Shown here: positions 8,017 to 16,505 of the stretch, in pieces
Layout: every line of letters begins with the position of its first letter
Position numbering within the stretch: position 1 is the stretch's first letter
Source of the DNA: Paenibacillus sp. LHD-117
GTDB taxonomy: Bacteria > Bacillota > Bacilli > Paenibacillales > Paenibacillaceae
Assembly (NCBI RefSeq): GCF_030929555.1
Contig: NZ_JAVFVT010000011.1
Span: 1-64,000 of the forward strand
Length of the DNA stretch: 64,000 bases
Reading direction: 5' to 3'
The notes under the pieces: generated by a model
What the model saw: the letters and a program-made list of their open reading frames with translations, nothing else
Told to the model about the DNA's origin: nothing
Databases searched by the model: none
Translations under genes and position numbers: made by a program

Positions 8017-8667
8017 TTGAAGAAATGGATGATTACGACTGCAGCGATCGCAGTAACAGCCACGATATTCGCCGGTAACGCACAAGCCGCCGAACAAACA
8101 CATAAGATTGAAAACAATGATACATTCTGGGAAATTTCGCTTCAATATAAAGTGCCGCTCAAACAATTAATGGACGCGAACGATTCCATGGATCCGCTTA
8201 ACCTGAAGGTTGGCGCGGATGTCGTCATCCCTGGCAACGAAGCAGGCGAGAAGGAATCGGCCAAGAAAGTAACGGCACAATCGACGCCTGCTCCCGCGCA
8301 GCCTATCGCTATGACGGTAACGGCGCCCGGAGGAACTACGTATACCTATAAGAAACAAATGAAGGTGAAGGCAACGGCATATACGGCAGCCGCGTCGGAG
8401 AACGGCAAGTGGGGTGCGGTTGACTACTTCGGGAACAAGCTGAAGGTTGGTACGATTGCCGTTGATCCGAAGATGATTCCGCTCGGAACGAAGCTGTACG
8501 TGACCGGTTACGACTATGACGGTTTGCCGCAAGGCGGCATGGTGGCAACCGCAACCGATATGGGCGGCTCGATCAAGGGCAACCGAATCGATATCTTCGT
8601 GCCCGGCACCACCCAGCAAGCGAGCAAGTTCGGTTTTCAAGATGTGAAGGTATTTATTCTTAATTAG
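8017..8667 (+). CDS. Exported LysM and 3D-domain protein
   Basis: A 216-residue exported protein. A signal peptide (MKKWMITTAAIAV... ending GNAQA) is followed by a LysM peptidoglycan-binding repeat (HKIENNDTFWEISLQYKV, ending VIPG), a short Pro/Ala linker, and a C-terminal 3D domain (MltA-like double-psi beta barrel) with VKATAYT, GTIAVDPKMIPLGT and ATDMGGSIKGNRIDIF. The 3D Asp residues are in place. Proteins of this build (YocH/Rpf-like) are muralytic or bind wall glycans. TTG start chosen because TTGGAGG lies 9 bases before it and the signal peptide begins there. It converges on the deacetylase. Confidence 0.88.
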   Translation: MKKWMITTAAIAVTATIFAGNAQAAEQTHKIENNDTFWEISLQYKVPLKQLMDANDSMDPLNLKVGADVVIPGNEAGEKESAKKVTAQSTPAPAQPIAMTVTAPGGTTYTYKKQMKVKATAYTAAASENGKWGAVDYFGNKLKVGTIAVDPKMIPLGTKLYVTGYDYDGLPQGGMVATATDMGGSIKGNRIDIFVPGTTQQASKFGFQDVKVFILN

Positions 8668-8682
8668 TTGATTCGAAAAAGG

Positions 8683-8711
8683 AAGGCGCCCTTGCCGAGG
8701 GCGCCTTTTTT
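8683..8711. terminator. Bidirectional terminator
   Basis: A 10-bp perfect stem (8683-8692 with 8698-8707) has a 5-base loop, T on the right and A on the left. It serves the LysM-3D gene and the convergent deacetylase, whose stop codon it overlaps. Confidence 0.92.
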
Positions 8712-9567
8712 AGCGGTATGGCCGTTTGCCTAGCAGCTCGGGCAGCGTTACCATTTCGTAGCCTTTGCCCTGCAACTGCTCGATGAGCACGGGCAAAGCA
8801 TCGATCGTTCCCGCCAAGCTCTGTCCTTCCCCGCCTCCCGCATGCTGCAGAATGATAGAGCCTGGCTGAAGCGTCTTGCGAATATTGGCAAGCACCTTCG
8901 CGCTCGTCGGATTTTTCCGCCAATCCTCGGAATCTACATCCCAATTGACAATCGTAAATCCGGAGCCTTGTCCCCATTTCACCTGCTGCGGGAGAAGCTC
9001 CCCATAAGGCGGTCGAATGAACAGCGGCGATACGCCCACGATACGGCGTATAATGCCGTCCGTCTGCCAGATTTGATTTTGAAACTTGTTCAGGGTCAGC
9101 TTCGAGAAGACCGCGTGGTTATAAGAGTGATTACCGATAATATGGCCTTCGTTTATGATTCTTCGGACGAGGTCTGGATGTTTGGCTGCCCTGTCGCCTA
9201 CGACAAAAAACGTCGCGCAAATCCGGTATCTGGCGAGAACGTCAAGAATCTCGGGCGTAAATCGGGGATCCGGAGCGTCGTCGAAGGTCAGTGCAACGCG
9301 CTTCTGATTGCGGGGGCCGTTCACCAGAAAGGAGGAAGGATATTGACGATGGAGCTTTACCCAGGACATATCGACCTTTTGAATTGCTTGCTTTTTTTTC
9401 TGTTTTTTCTTTTGTTTGGACTTGGCATGCTCGCGCGAGGATTGGGACTGATTCGGCGATTGATGTTCGGCTGATACGGACGGAGCAGCGGCGAACATAA
9501 ACGCAACGATCGTTGCGGCAAAGATAAAACATTTCGATAAATGAGCGAGTCGCATACGTAAATTCAT
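8710..9567 (-). CDS. Exported polysaccharide deacetylase (NodB domain)
   Basis: A 285-residue exported carbohydrate esterase 4 enzyme, removing acetyl groups from peptidoglycan or chitin-like glycans. After the signal peptide (ending SVSAEH) there is a Lys/Gln-rich linker, then the NodB domain with all five motifs: TFDDAPD (catalytic base and metal Asp), HSYNH (metal His pair), RPPYGE, DVDSEDW and ILQHAGG. The start at 9567 is preferred because the longer frame to 9672 runs into the terminator of the upstream chemoreceptor gene; no strong ribosome site supports either. It ends at the shared terminator. Confidence 0.88.
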   Translation of the reverse strand: MNLRMRLAHLSKCFIFAATIVAFMFAAAPSVSAEHQSPNQSQSSREHAKSKQKKKQKKKQAIQKVDMSWVKLHRQYPSSFLVNGPRNQKRVALTFDDAPDPRFTPEILDVLARYRICATFFVVGDRAAKHPDLVRRIINEGHIIGNHSYNHAVFSKLTLNKFQNQIWQTDGIIRRIVGVSPLFIRPPYGELLPQQVKWGQGSGFTIVNWDVDSEDWRKNPTSAKVLANIRKTLQPGSIILQHAGGGEGQSLAGTIDALPVLIEQLQGKGYEMVTLPELLGKRPYR

Positions 9568-9663
9568 CCGTTCTTGTGTAAGTTGGCAGTAAAACTTCAA
9601 AGCGTGTAAAAAGTAGGTTCCCCGCTTGCGGTTGCCTTCATTCGCGAAAGATTGCGCTAATGC

Positions 9664-9708
9664 AAAAAACAACCCGATGCCATAGCCGCGCGGCTTGGGA
9701 TCGGGTTG
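9664..9708 (-). terminator. Terminator of the chemoreceptor gene
   Basis: CAACCCGAT (9670-9678) pairs with ATCGGGTTG (9700-9708), with an inner AGCCGCGCGGCT stem. On the minus strand the arm is followed by a run of five to six T. Confidence 0.88.
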
Positions 9709-9730
9709 GAGGACATTGATCGTGGTTTTC

Positions 9731-10996
9731 TCACTTCATCTTGAATACTTGGATCGTACGCTGCAGCTGCGTGGCCATCGTCAGCATGCGTTCCGTCTCT
9801 TGAACGACCGCTTGAACGGATGCGATCTGCTCGTTCATCGATGCCGATACTTGTTCCGTGCCGGCAGCCGATTGCTGCGTAATGGCGGAGATGTTCTGAA
9901 TCGCTCCCGAGATATGGCGGGCGCTCTCCAGCATGGCGTCGCTCTCTTGCGAGAATGCATAAATTTGCTTCGTAATGAATTGAATGCTTTGCACGATCTC
10001 TTGGAAGATCTCTTCGGACTCCCGGATATGCTCGGTTTGGAGCTTCACGACCTCTTCGTTCACTTTCATGTTGCTGATCGCGAGGCGAATGCCTTCATCG
10101 ATGCTCTTCACCAGCGTGAATACTTGTTTCGTAGAAGCCGTCGATTCCTCGGCGAGTTTGCGCACCTCCTGGGCGACGACCGCAAACCCTCGTCCATGCT
10201 CTCCCGCACGCGCCGCCTCGATGGAAGCGTTCAAGGACAGCAGGTTCGTCTGTTCGGCAATATCGGAAATCGTGGACGTAATCGCCGAAATGCCTTGCGC
10301 TTTGCGAGCGAGCTCTTCGATCGTAGCGGATACCTTCGCCGTGGCTTCCACGTTGCGCTTCATGCCCTCCGCTTGAATCTCGAGCGCTTCTCTGCCTCTA
10401 TCGACGATCGCGATCGTTTGTTCCGAGCGTTCGTTCATCTCTTTGGTCGATTGCGCGTACGCGCCGACCTTCTCTTCGATCTCGTTGATCGATGCGCTCA
10501 TGTCGGATACGTCTTCGGAGATTTCGTTGGCTCCCGTAGCCAGCTCGCCAGCCGAAGCCGCGACCTGTTCCATGGCGGTCTGGATGCTGTTGTTCTTATC
10601 GAATATTCCACGGCTTGTATCGGCGACGTGGCGAATGATATTGGACGTCTCCGTCAGGATGTCGCGAAGCTTGTCCACCATGCTGTTGAAAGAATGGCCG
10701 AGCTCGCCGGAGCCGGAGCTGGAAGACATGTCGACTTTCTGGGTGAAGTCGCCCTTCGCGATCCGGTAAGCGGCGCCGGAAATTTCGTCGAAGGATTGCG
10801 TAATGGCTTTCTCGATGAAGGAGACCGTCGGATAAGCCGCGATCGCGAGAACAAGGGATACAAGCGTCACCGCGAGTACCGGCCCGTGGGCTAGCGCTGT
10901 CGTAAGAATCGTAACAATGGCAAATAGCGCTAAATTGAAATACGTCGTAATCAATAATTTATTGCGCACGGAGAGAGAGTAGTACCATTGGATCAT
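9731..10996 (-). CDS. Methyl-accepting chemotaxis protein without an extracellular sensor domain
   Basis: A 421-residue transducer. Two hydrophobic helices lie close together near residues 15-60 ([18 protein letters not shown], then [17 protein letters not shown]), leaving almost no outside loop. A HAMP-like region follows (residues about 63-115, [17 protein letters not shown]), then a long coiled-coil signalling domain with the hairpin tip [17 protein letters not shown] and VRKLAEES, which bind CheA and CheW. A receptor without a periplasmic domain probably senses the membrane or an internal signal. Monocistronic, with its own terminator. Confidence 0.93.
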   Translation of the reverse strand: MIQWYYSLSVRNKLLITTYFNLALFAIVTILTTALAHGPVLAVTLVSLVLAIAAYPTVSFIEKAITQSFDEISGAAYRIAKGDFTQKVDMSSSSGSGELGHSFNSMVDKLRDILTETSNIIRHVADTSRGIFDKNNSIQTAMEQVAASAGELATGANEISEDVSDMSASINEIEEKVGAYAQSTKEMNERSEQTIAIVDRGREALEIQAEGMKRNVEATAKVSATIEELARKAQGISAITSTISDIAEQTNLLSLNASIEAARAGEHGRGFAVVAQEVRKLAEESTASTKQVFTLVKSIDEGIRLAISNMKVNEEVVKLQTEHIRESEEIFQEIVQSIQFITKQIYAFSQESDAMLESARHISGAIQNISAITQQSAAGTEQVSASMNEQIASVQAVVQETERMLTMATQLQRTIQVFKMK

Positions 10997-11273
10997 TATG
11001 TAAGCGCTCCTTTAATTAGAATACCCATATTATAACACCGCGCTCGAAAATGGTCTATAATTGTCGACCTAATAAAAGTGATGTCGAGCTGAGACTTTTA
11101 GCTTATTTTGTTTAGGTATTTTAGCGCAATAACCGCTTCGGAAATTACTAATAACCTTTTCGGTGATTAATGCAATTGGCAATGTTACCATTAATTACAA
11201 TTCGATGTTTGAAATCGTCATATGGTGTCGAAGCAACTGGGGAAAATGTCGAAAAACTAAAGGAGGCTTCGGT
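10997..11273. other. Divergent intergenic region
   Basis: Holds the promoters for the chemoreceptor (minus) and the orphan gene (plus). The middle is AT-rich, with TTAATGCAATTGGCAATG and ATTAATTACAATT. No clear promoter pair or known operator was found. Confidence 0.4.
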
Positions 11274-11690
11274 ATGGAACTAAGTTCTGTTTCATTGGCA
11301 AGGCAGGTGGATTTTGTGTTCAGGCAATTGGAGGGCGAGCTCACGAACGCGGCGGCGGGTACGGTGCAGATTTGCATCCGGAATAACGCGGTGGGGAAAT
11401 TCGGAATGAAACACCATCCGATCGAAAGCAAGGATGGCAAGATCGAAGGCGGAGACAAAGGTTTGACGCAGGCGCAAGTGCAAGCATTCCGCCAACTCGC
11501 GATCGATGCTCTGAAATACAGGAAGGATTGGACGCATGGCGAAATCTTGTATGATTTCTCAGTAAAACCAAGCTCGAATACGTGGTCGGCGAGCGTCCTC
11601 TATGAATCCAATTACAACATGGCAACCTGGAATAGCCGATACATGCCGCCGAAGTCGAAAAGCGCGAACTGGCTAAGCGAATATCAGTAA
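11274..11690 (+). CDS. Conserved-looking hypothetical protein
   Basis: A 138-residue soluble protein of unknown function. The start at 11274 follows AAAGGAGG with 8-base spacing. An earlier in-frame start at 11163 would add 37 residues of unlikely composition. An N-terminal helix (VSLARQVDFVFRQLEGEL) leads to a strand-rich middle (GTVQICIRNNAVGKFGM) and a Trp/Tyr-rich C-terminal half ending in KSANWLSEYQ. There is no signal peptide or membrane segment. It is monocistronic and ends at a strong hairpin. I do not recognise the family. Confidence 0.7.
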   Translation: MELSSVSLARQVDFVFRQLEGELTNAAAGTVQICIRNNAVGKFGMKHHPIESKDGKIEGGDKGLTQAQVQAFRQLAIDALKYRKDWTHGEILYDFSVKPSSNTWSASVLYESNYNMATWNSRYMPPKSKSANWLSEYQ

Positions 11691-11697
11691 ATCATAA

Positions 11698-11746
11698 AAC
11701 GGCTGTTTCTAATTGGGCGGTTTTTGGCCCTGAAGAAACAGCCGTT
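11698..11746. terminator. Bidirectional hairpin terminator
   Basis: A 13-bp stem (11698-11710 with 11734-11746) lies between the orphan gene and the convergent DUF1980 gene. The T-run is short on the right and A-rich on the left. Confidence 0.75.
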
Positions 11747-11751
11747 CTGTT

Positions 11752-12648
11752 TCACAAACCAAATTCGAGATCGGGATACACGTAGGGAGATTCAGGCGCT
11801 TCGATACGCTCGATCCGCGTCGCGGTCAAAGTCAAGATTTCGTTGCCCATATAATTCGAAGTCGCGAGCGTTCCCGTTGCTTTCACCCATTCATCCTCGG
11901 CATACCCGCTTGCCTTCGGCCATTGAATCATAAGTCCGTACGGAAGAGCGTCCGCAGAGCAGCAATTCATGGCGAATCGGCTGACCGCCAGCCGCTCGGC
12001 TCCCATCTCTTCTTCCCGATACACGAATCCGCTGATCTCGATCTCCTTGCCGATAAACGCCTCCCGATACAGATCGAGCGCCGTCAATGTTTCGATGAAT
12101 TGATGTTCCGGAATGCGTATGATTGGCTGGGCAAACAACCTCTTCCCGAGCGCCGCATGGTCGACTGTAAATTCGTCGAAAGGAAAGAGCGCGTCGAGAT
12201 CGTCAGAAGCTGGTAAGGTCGAACCCGAATTTTCATTAGCTTCTTCCCCGGACAACCTAGCCTCTGTCCTCACGCCGACCTCGCTTCCTGTGAAGCTAAT
12301 GCCCTTCTTCGCGGCAAGCGCGCTGCCTAACGTTCCTGTCGGTACAAGGAATCCAAGTATCAACGGGAATAAAAACAATCCATAGATCATGGCACTCTTC
12401 AGCTTCGAGGGCGAATGGTCATGCCCGCACTCGCATGCTTCGGCGGATCGTTTGATTATTCGGGCGCGAAGCGCGGCATAGAACTGATAGACGGCCGCCG
12501 CGTAGAGGCCGAGCGCCGACAGCTTCACAAGCAGCTCCATTCTCGGCGCGATGTAAAGCGTAATGTCGCCGGTATGGAACAAATAAACGATAAACATGGC
12601 AAATCCGGTCAGAATGAACGCTCGGATCAAATGCTGGGTCATCGTCAT
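11752..12648 (-). CDS. DUF1980 / TIGR03943-family protein, permease partner (YcgQ-like)
   Basis: A 298-residue membrane-anchored protein. Two N-terminal TM helices (residues about 7-60) are followed by ACECGHDHSP, a possible metal-binding loop, then another TM (LKSAMIYGLFLFPLILGFLVP). The large outer domain carries NCCSADALPYG and DEWVKATGTL, conserved in the family. Family members sit next to UPF0718 permeases and are thought to help zinc or other metal movement. The start at 12648 follows GGAGGTGTTATT and overlaps the end of the permease gene upstream. That permease is broken here, so this protein may have lost its partner. Confidence 0.85.
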   Translation of the reverse strand: MTMTQHLIRAFILTGFAMFIVYLFHTGDITLYIAPRMELLVKLSALGLYAAAVYQFYAALRARIIKRSAEACECGHDHSPSKLKSAMIYGLFLFPLILGFLVPTGTLGSALAAKKGISFTGSEVGVRTEARLSGEEANENSGSTLPASDDLDALFPFDEFTVDHAALGKRLFAQPIIRIPEHQFIETLTALDLYREAFIGKEIEISGFVYREEEMGAERLAVSRFAMNCCSADALPYGLMIQWPKASGYAEDEWVKATGTLATSNYMGNEILTLTATRIERIEAPESPYVYPDLEFGL

Positions 12649-13138
12649 AATAACACCTCCGCGATGACGGCGCCCGCCAATGTAAACAACGCGGTTAGGA
12701 CGATAAGCAAGGCGACGATACGTATTTTGAACGTAGAGAGCAGCATGAGCGTGTTTTTGAAATCGATCATCGGTCCGAATACGAGGAAAGCGAGCAGCGG
12801 TCCTTGCTGGAAGATGCCGCTGATAACGGGAACACGATGCCGAGCAAGGCCCCGAACAATACGCCGGCAATGGGGTTGCGCGGCATGATTCGCCGGATAA
12901 GCTCGTCCGTCACAAAAACCTGCAGCAAGGCGGAAAACAAGACGCCGAGCAGAATAAAGGGGAAAGCTTCCAATATAATGCTGATGAACAATATTTTGAA
13001 CGACTGGAAGTTGCCCGGATCTAGTATCGCATCCCATGCGGCATGGGGGAGCTCGCGATTCATGAAAATCAATGCCAGCATAATGAGGCAGCCAACACCG
13101 AGCGCGGGCGTACCAATTCGGAATAACGCAGTTCGCAT
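12645..13138 (-). pseudogene. UPF0718 permease (YcgR-like) with internal deletion and frame change
   Basis: The N-terminal 105 codons from 13138 match the start of a UPF0718/DUF318 permease (ISIILEAFPFILLGVLFSAL, RRIMPRNPIAGVLFG, LLGIVFPL). The frame then runs out through unrelated residues to a stop at 12767. From about 12830 a second frame continues with the family C-terminus (GIFQQGPLLAFLVFGPMIDF, KNTLMLLSTF) to 12645. The middle of the protein, including the expected CECG segment and several TM helices, is missing; from memory of the family this is roughly 140-190 residues. The ribosome site (AAAGGA), the Zur-like box and the downstream overlap are intact, so the loss looks recent or is an assembly error. 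Confidence 0.82.
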
Positions 13139-13158
13139 GAAAGTATTCCTTTCTTATT

Positions 13159-13173
13159 AGTAATCATTACGAT
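13159..13173 (-). promoter_or_regulatory. Zur-box-like operator
   Basis: Read on the minus strand, TCGTAATGATTACTA differs in one position from the Bacillus Zur palindrome TCGTAATnATTACGA as I recall it. It lies 21 bases before the permease start, where a repressor would block transcription. This makes zinc the most likely signal for the permease/DUF1980 operon. Confidence 0.7.
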
Positions 13174-13236
13174 AAACAACTAGCCCTACTATAACTTATG
13201 CGACTAAATCTGTCGATAGGACAAGTTCTGGTGTAA

Positions 13237-13270
13237 GAAAAAAGACCGGCGCCTTTGGGGCGTCAGTCTT
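13237..13270 (-). terminator. Terminator of the small membrane protein gene
   Basis: AAGAC/GTCTT outer and CGCC/GGCG inner pairs form a stem that overlaps the stop codon at 13263. On the minus strand it is followed by TTTTTTC. Confidence 0.75.
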
Positions 13271-13448
13271 GTTTGTGGTCCGCTTTGCGGCGAAGCCTTG
13301 CTTTGACGATGAACCCTGCCCCTATGCTGAATAGGGACAGCAAACCGAACAGAAGCACGAACCAACCGCTATAGCTGATCGAAACGGCGGTCGCGCTCAT
13401 AAGCAGCACGGACAACACGGCAAAAAACATAGATAATGATTTGGACAC
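13263..13448 (-). CDS. Small two-TM membrane protein (DUF5325/YlaF-like)
   Basis: A 61-residue membrane protein with two hydrophobic helices (LSMFFAVLSVLLMSATAV and WFVLLFGLLSLFSIGAGFIV) and a basic C-terminal tail (KARLRRKADHKQD). The GTG start at 13448 is supported by AAGGAG about 9 bases upstream; the frame is open 33 codons further but without a ribosome site. Its size and layout recall Bacillus YlaF. No function is known. Monocistronic with its own terminator. Confidence 0.7.
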   Translation of the reverse strand: MSKSLSMFFAVLSVLLMSATAVSISYSGWFVLLFGLLSLFSIGAGFIVKARLRRKADHKQD

Positions 13449-13501
13449 TCGAAACTCTCCTTGGGCGCTTTGAAACGCGTACAAATATTTTTTAGAATAC
13501 A

Positions 13502-13530
13502 GCATAGTTTCCGAAGCGATGCACATAATA
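13502..13530 (+). promoter_or_regulatory. Sigma-G promoter of the SASP gene
   Basis: GCATA (13502-13506) and CATAATA (13524-13530) are 17 bases apart, matching the sigma-G consensus (GnATR, 17-18, CATnnTA). This is the forespore sigma factor that drives SASP genes. Confidence 0.75.
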
Positions 13531-13586
13531 AATTTGCAAGCTTGCAATACACATCAAAGTGCAGAGGACGAAAGGAGAAATTTCTT

Positions 13587-13796
13587 ATGGCAGGAAGCAA
13601 CCAACTCATTGTCCCACAAGCAACGCAAGCACTGAATCAACTGAAACTTGAGGCAGCGCAAGAATTGGGCGTGCAAATTCCGGCAGACGGCTATTACGGT
13701 AACGTTTCTACTCGTGATGCCGGTTCGCTTGGCGGATACATTACGAAGAAGCTTGTCCAAATTGCTGAGCAACAATTGTCCGGCGGCTACCGTTAA
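13587..13796 (+). CDS. Alpha/beta-type small acid-soluble spore protein
   Basis: A 69-residue DNA-binding protein that coats and protects spore DNA and is later an amino-acid store. The N-terminal region (ALNQLKLEAAQELGV) contains the GPR protease site with cleavage expected after the Glu of LEAAQE. The C-terminal block GNVSTRDAGSLGGYITKKLV is the family DNA-binding motif. Start follows AAAGGAG. A sigma-G promoter lies about 57 bases upstream, so expression is forespore-specific. Monocistronic. Confidence 0.97.
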   Translation: MAGSNQLIVPQATQALNQLKLEAAQELGVQIPADGYYGNVSTRDAGSLGGYITKKLVQIAEQQLSGGYR

Positions 13797-13830
13797 TCGA
13801 TTTCTCATACACAGGATGTAACAGCAAGAC

Positions 13831-13860
13831 AAGCCCAGGGGAAACCTTGGGCTTCTTATT
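13831..13860 (+). terminator. Terminator of the SASP gene
   Basis: AAGCCCAGGG (13831-13840) pairs with CCTTGGGCTT (13845-13854) around a GAAA tetraloop, followed by CTTATT. Confidence 0.85.
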
Positions 13861-13888
13861 GTCCGACAGACAAGACTTAGAATTCAAG

Positions 13889-13929
13889 CGAAAGCCCCTT
13901 TCCATTGTGGAGGAAGGGGCTTGCTTTCG
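13889..13929 (-). terminator. Terminator of the yfhP-like gene
   Basis: CGAAAG/CTTTCG outer and AAGCCCCTT/AAGGGGCTT inner arms form a long stem 40 bases past the stop of the minus-strand hydrolase gene. The T-run is weak. Confidence 0.7.
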
Positions 13930-13968
13930 TCAACCCGCGAGCCGATTGCTTAGATACAACGAGGTTTC

Positions 13969-14955
13969 TCAATACGTATCCATACGCAGCCGTTTCATGA
14001 GCCTTTCCTCACTGAGCCAACCAACATAGGATCCGACTGTCTCGAATTGTTTGTTCATCAGCAAAACCGCGACGAACGGATATTGTTTGCGATGACGGTA
14101 ACGAACATCCGACCATCTGACCTCGTACCCCCATGAATGCTCCTTGACGTCGGAGCAAGCGAAGCTCGTGAAGTAAAGAAACGAACGGATGGCCGGATCG
14201 TTTTTCGACTTAGCGACGGCCGGATGGCTGGAGCAACGCACCTTGTCGAGCCATTTGAGCGTATTGCTTCGCAAATTGCCAACGTAGAACGTTCCGTCCT
14301 CGCTTTGCTTCACGATGTTCCAGATCGACATGGATATCGTCGGGATTGCAATGTACGTATCGCTTGGGCGGTGGCTGGCATCGAGCTTCTTGAGCCTGTT
14401 CACGGTCGATTTGGCCGCGTACGTCCGCCAGACGAAATAGACCACCAGGAACAAGTACATAACCGGGAAAAGAACGGCGGGATTTACGAGACCCGTCGCC
14501 CACAGTAAAATGGCAATGAGATGCGTCGTAAAAATGATGGGATCGAAGATGTGAATAATATTCCACGATATCCACTTCTCGTTGAACGGTCGCATAGCTT
14601 GCGTGCCGTACGCATTAAACAGATCCGTGAACACGTGCACGACGACCGCCAGCAGCACCCAGCTGCCGATATGGAGCCATGGCAAGCTTCCCCTGTAGAA
14701 CAATTGCAGGAGCACCGTGATGGCCACGGTCCATAACAGGATCGCCGGGATGGAATGCGACATGCCCCTGTGGTTCCGGATGTAGCTGGCATTGCCTTTG
14801 AGCCGGAACAGATTGTCAAGATCCGGCGCTTGAGAGCCGGCGACCGTCCCGAGAAGTACGGCGGTCTGGACGGCAGGACTTGCGGCTACGACCGGGTCGA
14901 TCGTTGCAAGGCCCGCGAGACCGATCCCCATCACCAGATGTGTTCCTGTATCCAT
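13969..14955 (-). CDS. yfhP: Membrane-bound metal-dependent hydrolase, YfhP/YdjM family (DUF457)
   Basis: A 328-residue membrane protein. The N-terminal half carries the family metal-binding motifs: THLVMGIGLA (His), APDLDN (Asp pair), NHRGMSHS (His pair) and VVHVFTDLFNAYGT (His/Asp), between about four TM helices. The soluble C-terminal half has no recognised domain. Homologues are called phospholipase-like hydrolases; Bacillus YfhP was also reported as a regulator of the nearby yfhQ gene, which is not seen here. Monocistronic with a hairpin terminator. Confidence 0.88.
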   Translation of the reverse strand: MDTGTHLVMGIGLAGLATIDPVVAASPAVQTAVLLGTVAGSQAPDLDNLFRLKGNASYIRNHRGMSHSIPAILLWTVAITVLLQLFYRGSLPWLHIGSWVLLAVVVHVFTDLFNAYGTQAMRPFNEKWISWNIIHIFDPIIFTTHLIAILLWATGLVNPAVLFPVMYLFLVVYFVWRTYAAKSTVNRLKKLDASHRPSDTYIAIPTISMSIWNIVKQSEDGTFYVGNLRSNTLKWLDKVRCSSHPAVAKSKNDPAIRSFLYFTSFACSDVKEHSWGYEVRWSDVRYRHRKQYPFVAVLLMNKQFETVGSYVGWLSEERLMKRLRMDTY

Positions 14956-15051
14956 ATTTTCAGTTGACCTCCCTTATGCGAAGACGATTGGGATTAGTAT
15001 CGCCCGAAGCGGGGGGACTTTATCAGAAGAAGCGAGAGGAGACTGCCGCCA

Positions 15052-15348
15052 ATGTTTATATGTTTCGCCGAATATCGGATCAGGCCGGAGTGCCGGGAGC
15101 AATACGAGCAGGAAACGGAACGATTAATGAAGGAAACGGGAGAGGGCATGCGATTGTACGAAGGAACGGATCAGCCCTGCCTATTCGTGGAAGTATGGAG
15201 TGCTTCATGTGCGGAAGAAGCGGAGCGAATCAAAAAAGAACGCCGCAGCGAGCGTTCTTCTTGGGCGGTCCTTTCGCAGTGGATCGACGGAGGGGAAGCC
15301 AAGCTCCACATATGGACGTTCAAGCCCGCGCATGTTTCGTCATCCTGA
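15052..15348 (+). CDS. Small ferredoxin-like-fold protein (ABM-like), function unknown
   Basis: A 98-residue soluble protein. Its start (MFICFAEYRIRPECREQYEQ) and the spacing of strands and helices resemble the antibiotic-biosynthesis-monooxygenase (dimeric alpha/beta barrel) fold: a first strand, a helix rich in E/Q/R, a second strand (PCLFVEVWS) and a C-terminal strand (AKLHIWTFKP). AGAGGAG precedes the ATG. It is monocistronic and divergent from the yfhP-like gene. A monooxygenase role is not shown; these folds have many functions. Confidence 0.65.
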   Translation: MFICFAEYRIRPECREQYEQETERLMKETGEGMRLYEGTDQPCLFVEVWSASCAEEAERIKKERRSERSSWAVLSQWIDGGEAKLHIWTFKPAHVSSS

Positions 15349-15432
15349 GCCATCGCCATTGTATCCCGTCCAGGGGTGACGGTCGATACGTCCGGCGACG
15401 GCGCATCGGATTCGGAATCCTTGCGAATGCGA

Positions 15433-15984
15433 TTATTGTTGTCCGTTCATTCCCGTCGTGCCGGTTGTAAGCGGTGTGCTCGGCGTTACGACTGTGCCTT
15501 GGAACGGATATTCGTAGTTGATCGGACCGTCGAACGTGACATAATCCAGGTTGAGCATAAGTAACAGGTAACGCATACCGGTCGCCGGATCGCTAATAAT
15601 AATATGATCGCGTCCCGCCGCTTCGATGACGCCCTTGAACACTTTGGCGTTCCATTCTTTATTGTTCTCGTACGTCATGTAGAACGTGGCCAGCTTGCCG
15701 CGGTTCAGACGCAGAATGTTTTCTACATACGACTCTTCGACGGCTGGCAGAGTGACGATATTGCCGCCGCTCGGCGTTACGAAGGATCCGCTTGGGACGG
15801 TACTCATCGGGCTCATCGTACCTGCCGCAGGCATCGTGCTTGTGTACGGCGGCGCGTATTGACCTTGACCTTGCGGATACCCGCGATATCCGAATCCGTA
15901 CGGCTGATAGCCGTAACCTGACGGCGCGAAGCCTGCGTTTCCGTCCGTCGTGCTGACTTGTTGTTTGTAACCGAAGATACTCAT
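15433..15984 (-). CDS. gerQ: Spore coat protein GerQ
   Basis: A 183-residue spore coat protein needed, in Bacillus, to localise the cortex-lytic enzyme CwlJ. The N-terminal half is rich in Gly, Tyr, Pro and Gln (YGYQPYGFGYRGYPQGQGQY), a good substrate for transglutaminase cross-linking. The C-terminal domain from about residue 90 (VTLPAVEESYVENILRLNRG, KLATFYMTYENNKEWNAKVF) is the conserved GerQ domain. Start at 15984 follows GAGGAACAACGAGAA. It lies 45 bases after cwlJ on the same strand, the usual cwlJ-gerQ pair. Confidence 0.95.
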   Translation of the reverse strand: MSIFGYKQQVSTTDGNAGFAPSGYGYQPYGFGYRGYPQGQGQYAPPYTSTMPAAGTMSPMSTVPSGSFVTPSGGNIVTLPAVEESYVENILRLNRGKLATFYMTYENNKEWNAKVFKGVIEAAGRDHIIISDPATGMRYLLLMLNLDYVTFDGPINYEYPFQGTVVTPSTPLTTGTTGMNGQQ

Positions 15985-16029
15985 TTCTCGTTGTTCCTCG
16001 CTTTCATGCAATGGAAATCGGAATCGTAA

Positions 16030-16452
16030 TTAATAAACTGTCGGACATTCGCCGGCCTTCGGGATGTAGAAGCAATGCGCCTTGAATCGGCCGGCGTTGC
16101 TTTGGTTCCACCATGTTCCGGGACAGCCGCCTGCCGGACGGAAAAACCAAAGGGCGTTGGAAGCCGGATGCTGGCGTTCGCCGCCGATGACCCGTTTCGC
16201 AAGCCGGATTTCGCTTTCGCGCGCTTTTTGGTAGAAGTAGCTTTTGTGGATCGCCTCGAAGCCGCCTGGGCTTTGATACACCATATCGGGGATCGATCGG
16301 ATGTTTTTGAAATCAAGACAGTTGCCGCGCACGCGGTTGACGCCGACATTGCCGACCATGAGCATACCCAGATCGCCTTCGCCTTCCGCTTCGGCGCGCA
16401 TGAGGCGCGCAAGCATCTTCGTATCTTCGGCATTGGTTTTGATGACTGCCAT
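16030..16452 (-). CDS. cwlJ: Spore cortex-lytic cell wall hydrolase CwlJ
   Basis: A 140-residue enzyme of the hydrolase_2/SleB-like family that degrades spore cortex during germination. It has the catalytic-region motif RLMRAEAEGEGDLGM (conserved Glu), then MVGNVGVNRV, GGFEAIHKSYFY and the C-terminal ASNALWFFRPAGGCPGTWW. It has no signal peptide, as expected for CwlJ, which enters the coat from the mother cell. It is first of a two-gene sporulation operon with gerQ. Confidence 0.95.
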   Translation of the reverse strand: MAVIKTNAEDTKMLARLMRAEAEGEGDLGMLMVGNVGVNRVRGNCLDFKNIRSIPDMVYQSPGGFEAIHKSYFYQKARESEIRLAKRVIGGERQHPASNALWFFRPAGGCPGTWWNQSNAGRFKAHCFYIPKAGECPTVY

Positions 16453-16505
16453 AGATGAGATCCTTCACTCCCTTCGTCCTTGGAATGGGCGTTACACTAC
16501 ATGGT

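Noticed and set aside
9695..10894. 399-codon plus-strand open frame
   Set aside because: It is the exact antisense of the chemoreceptor gene, with Arg/His/Leu-rich composition and no ribosome site.
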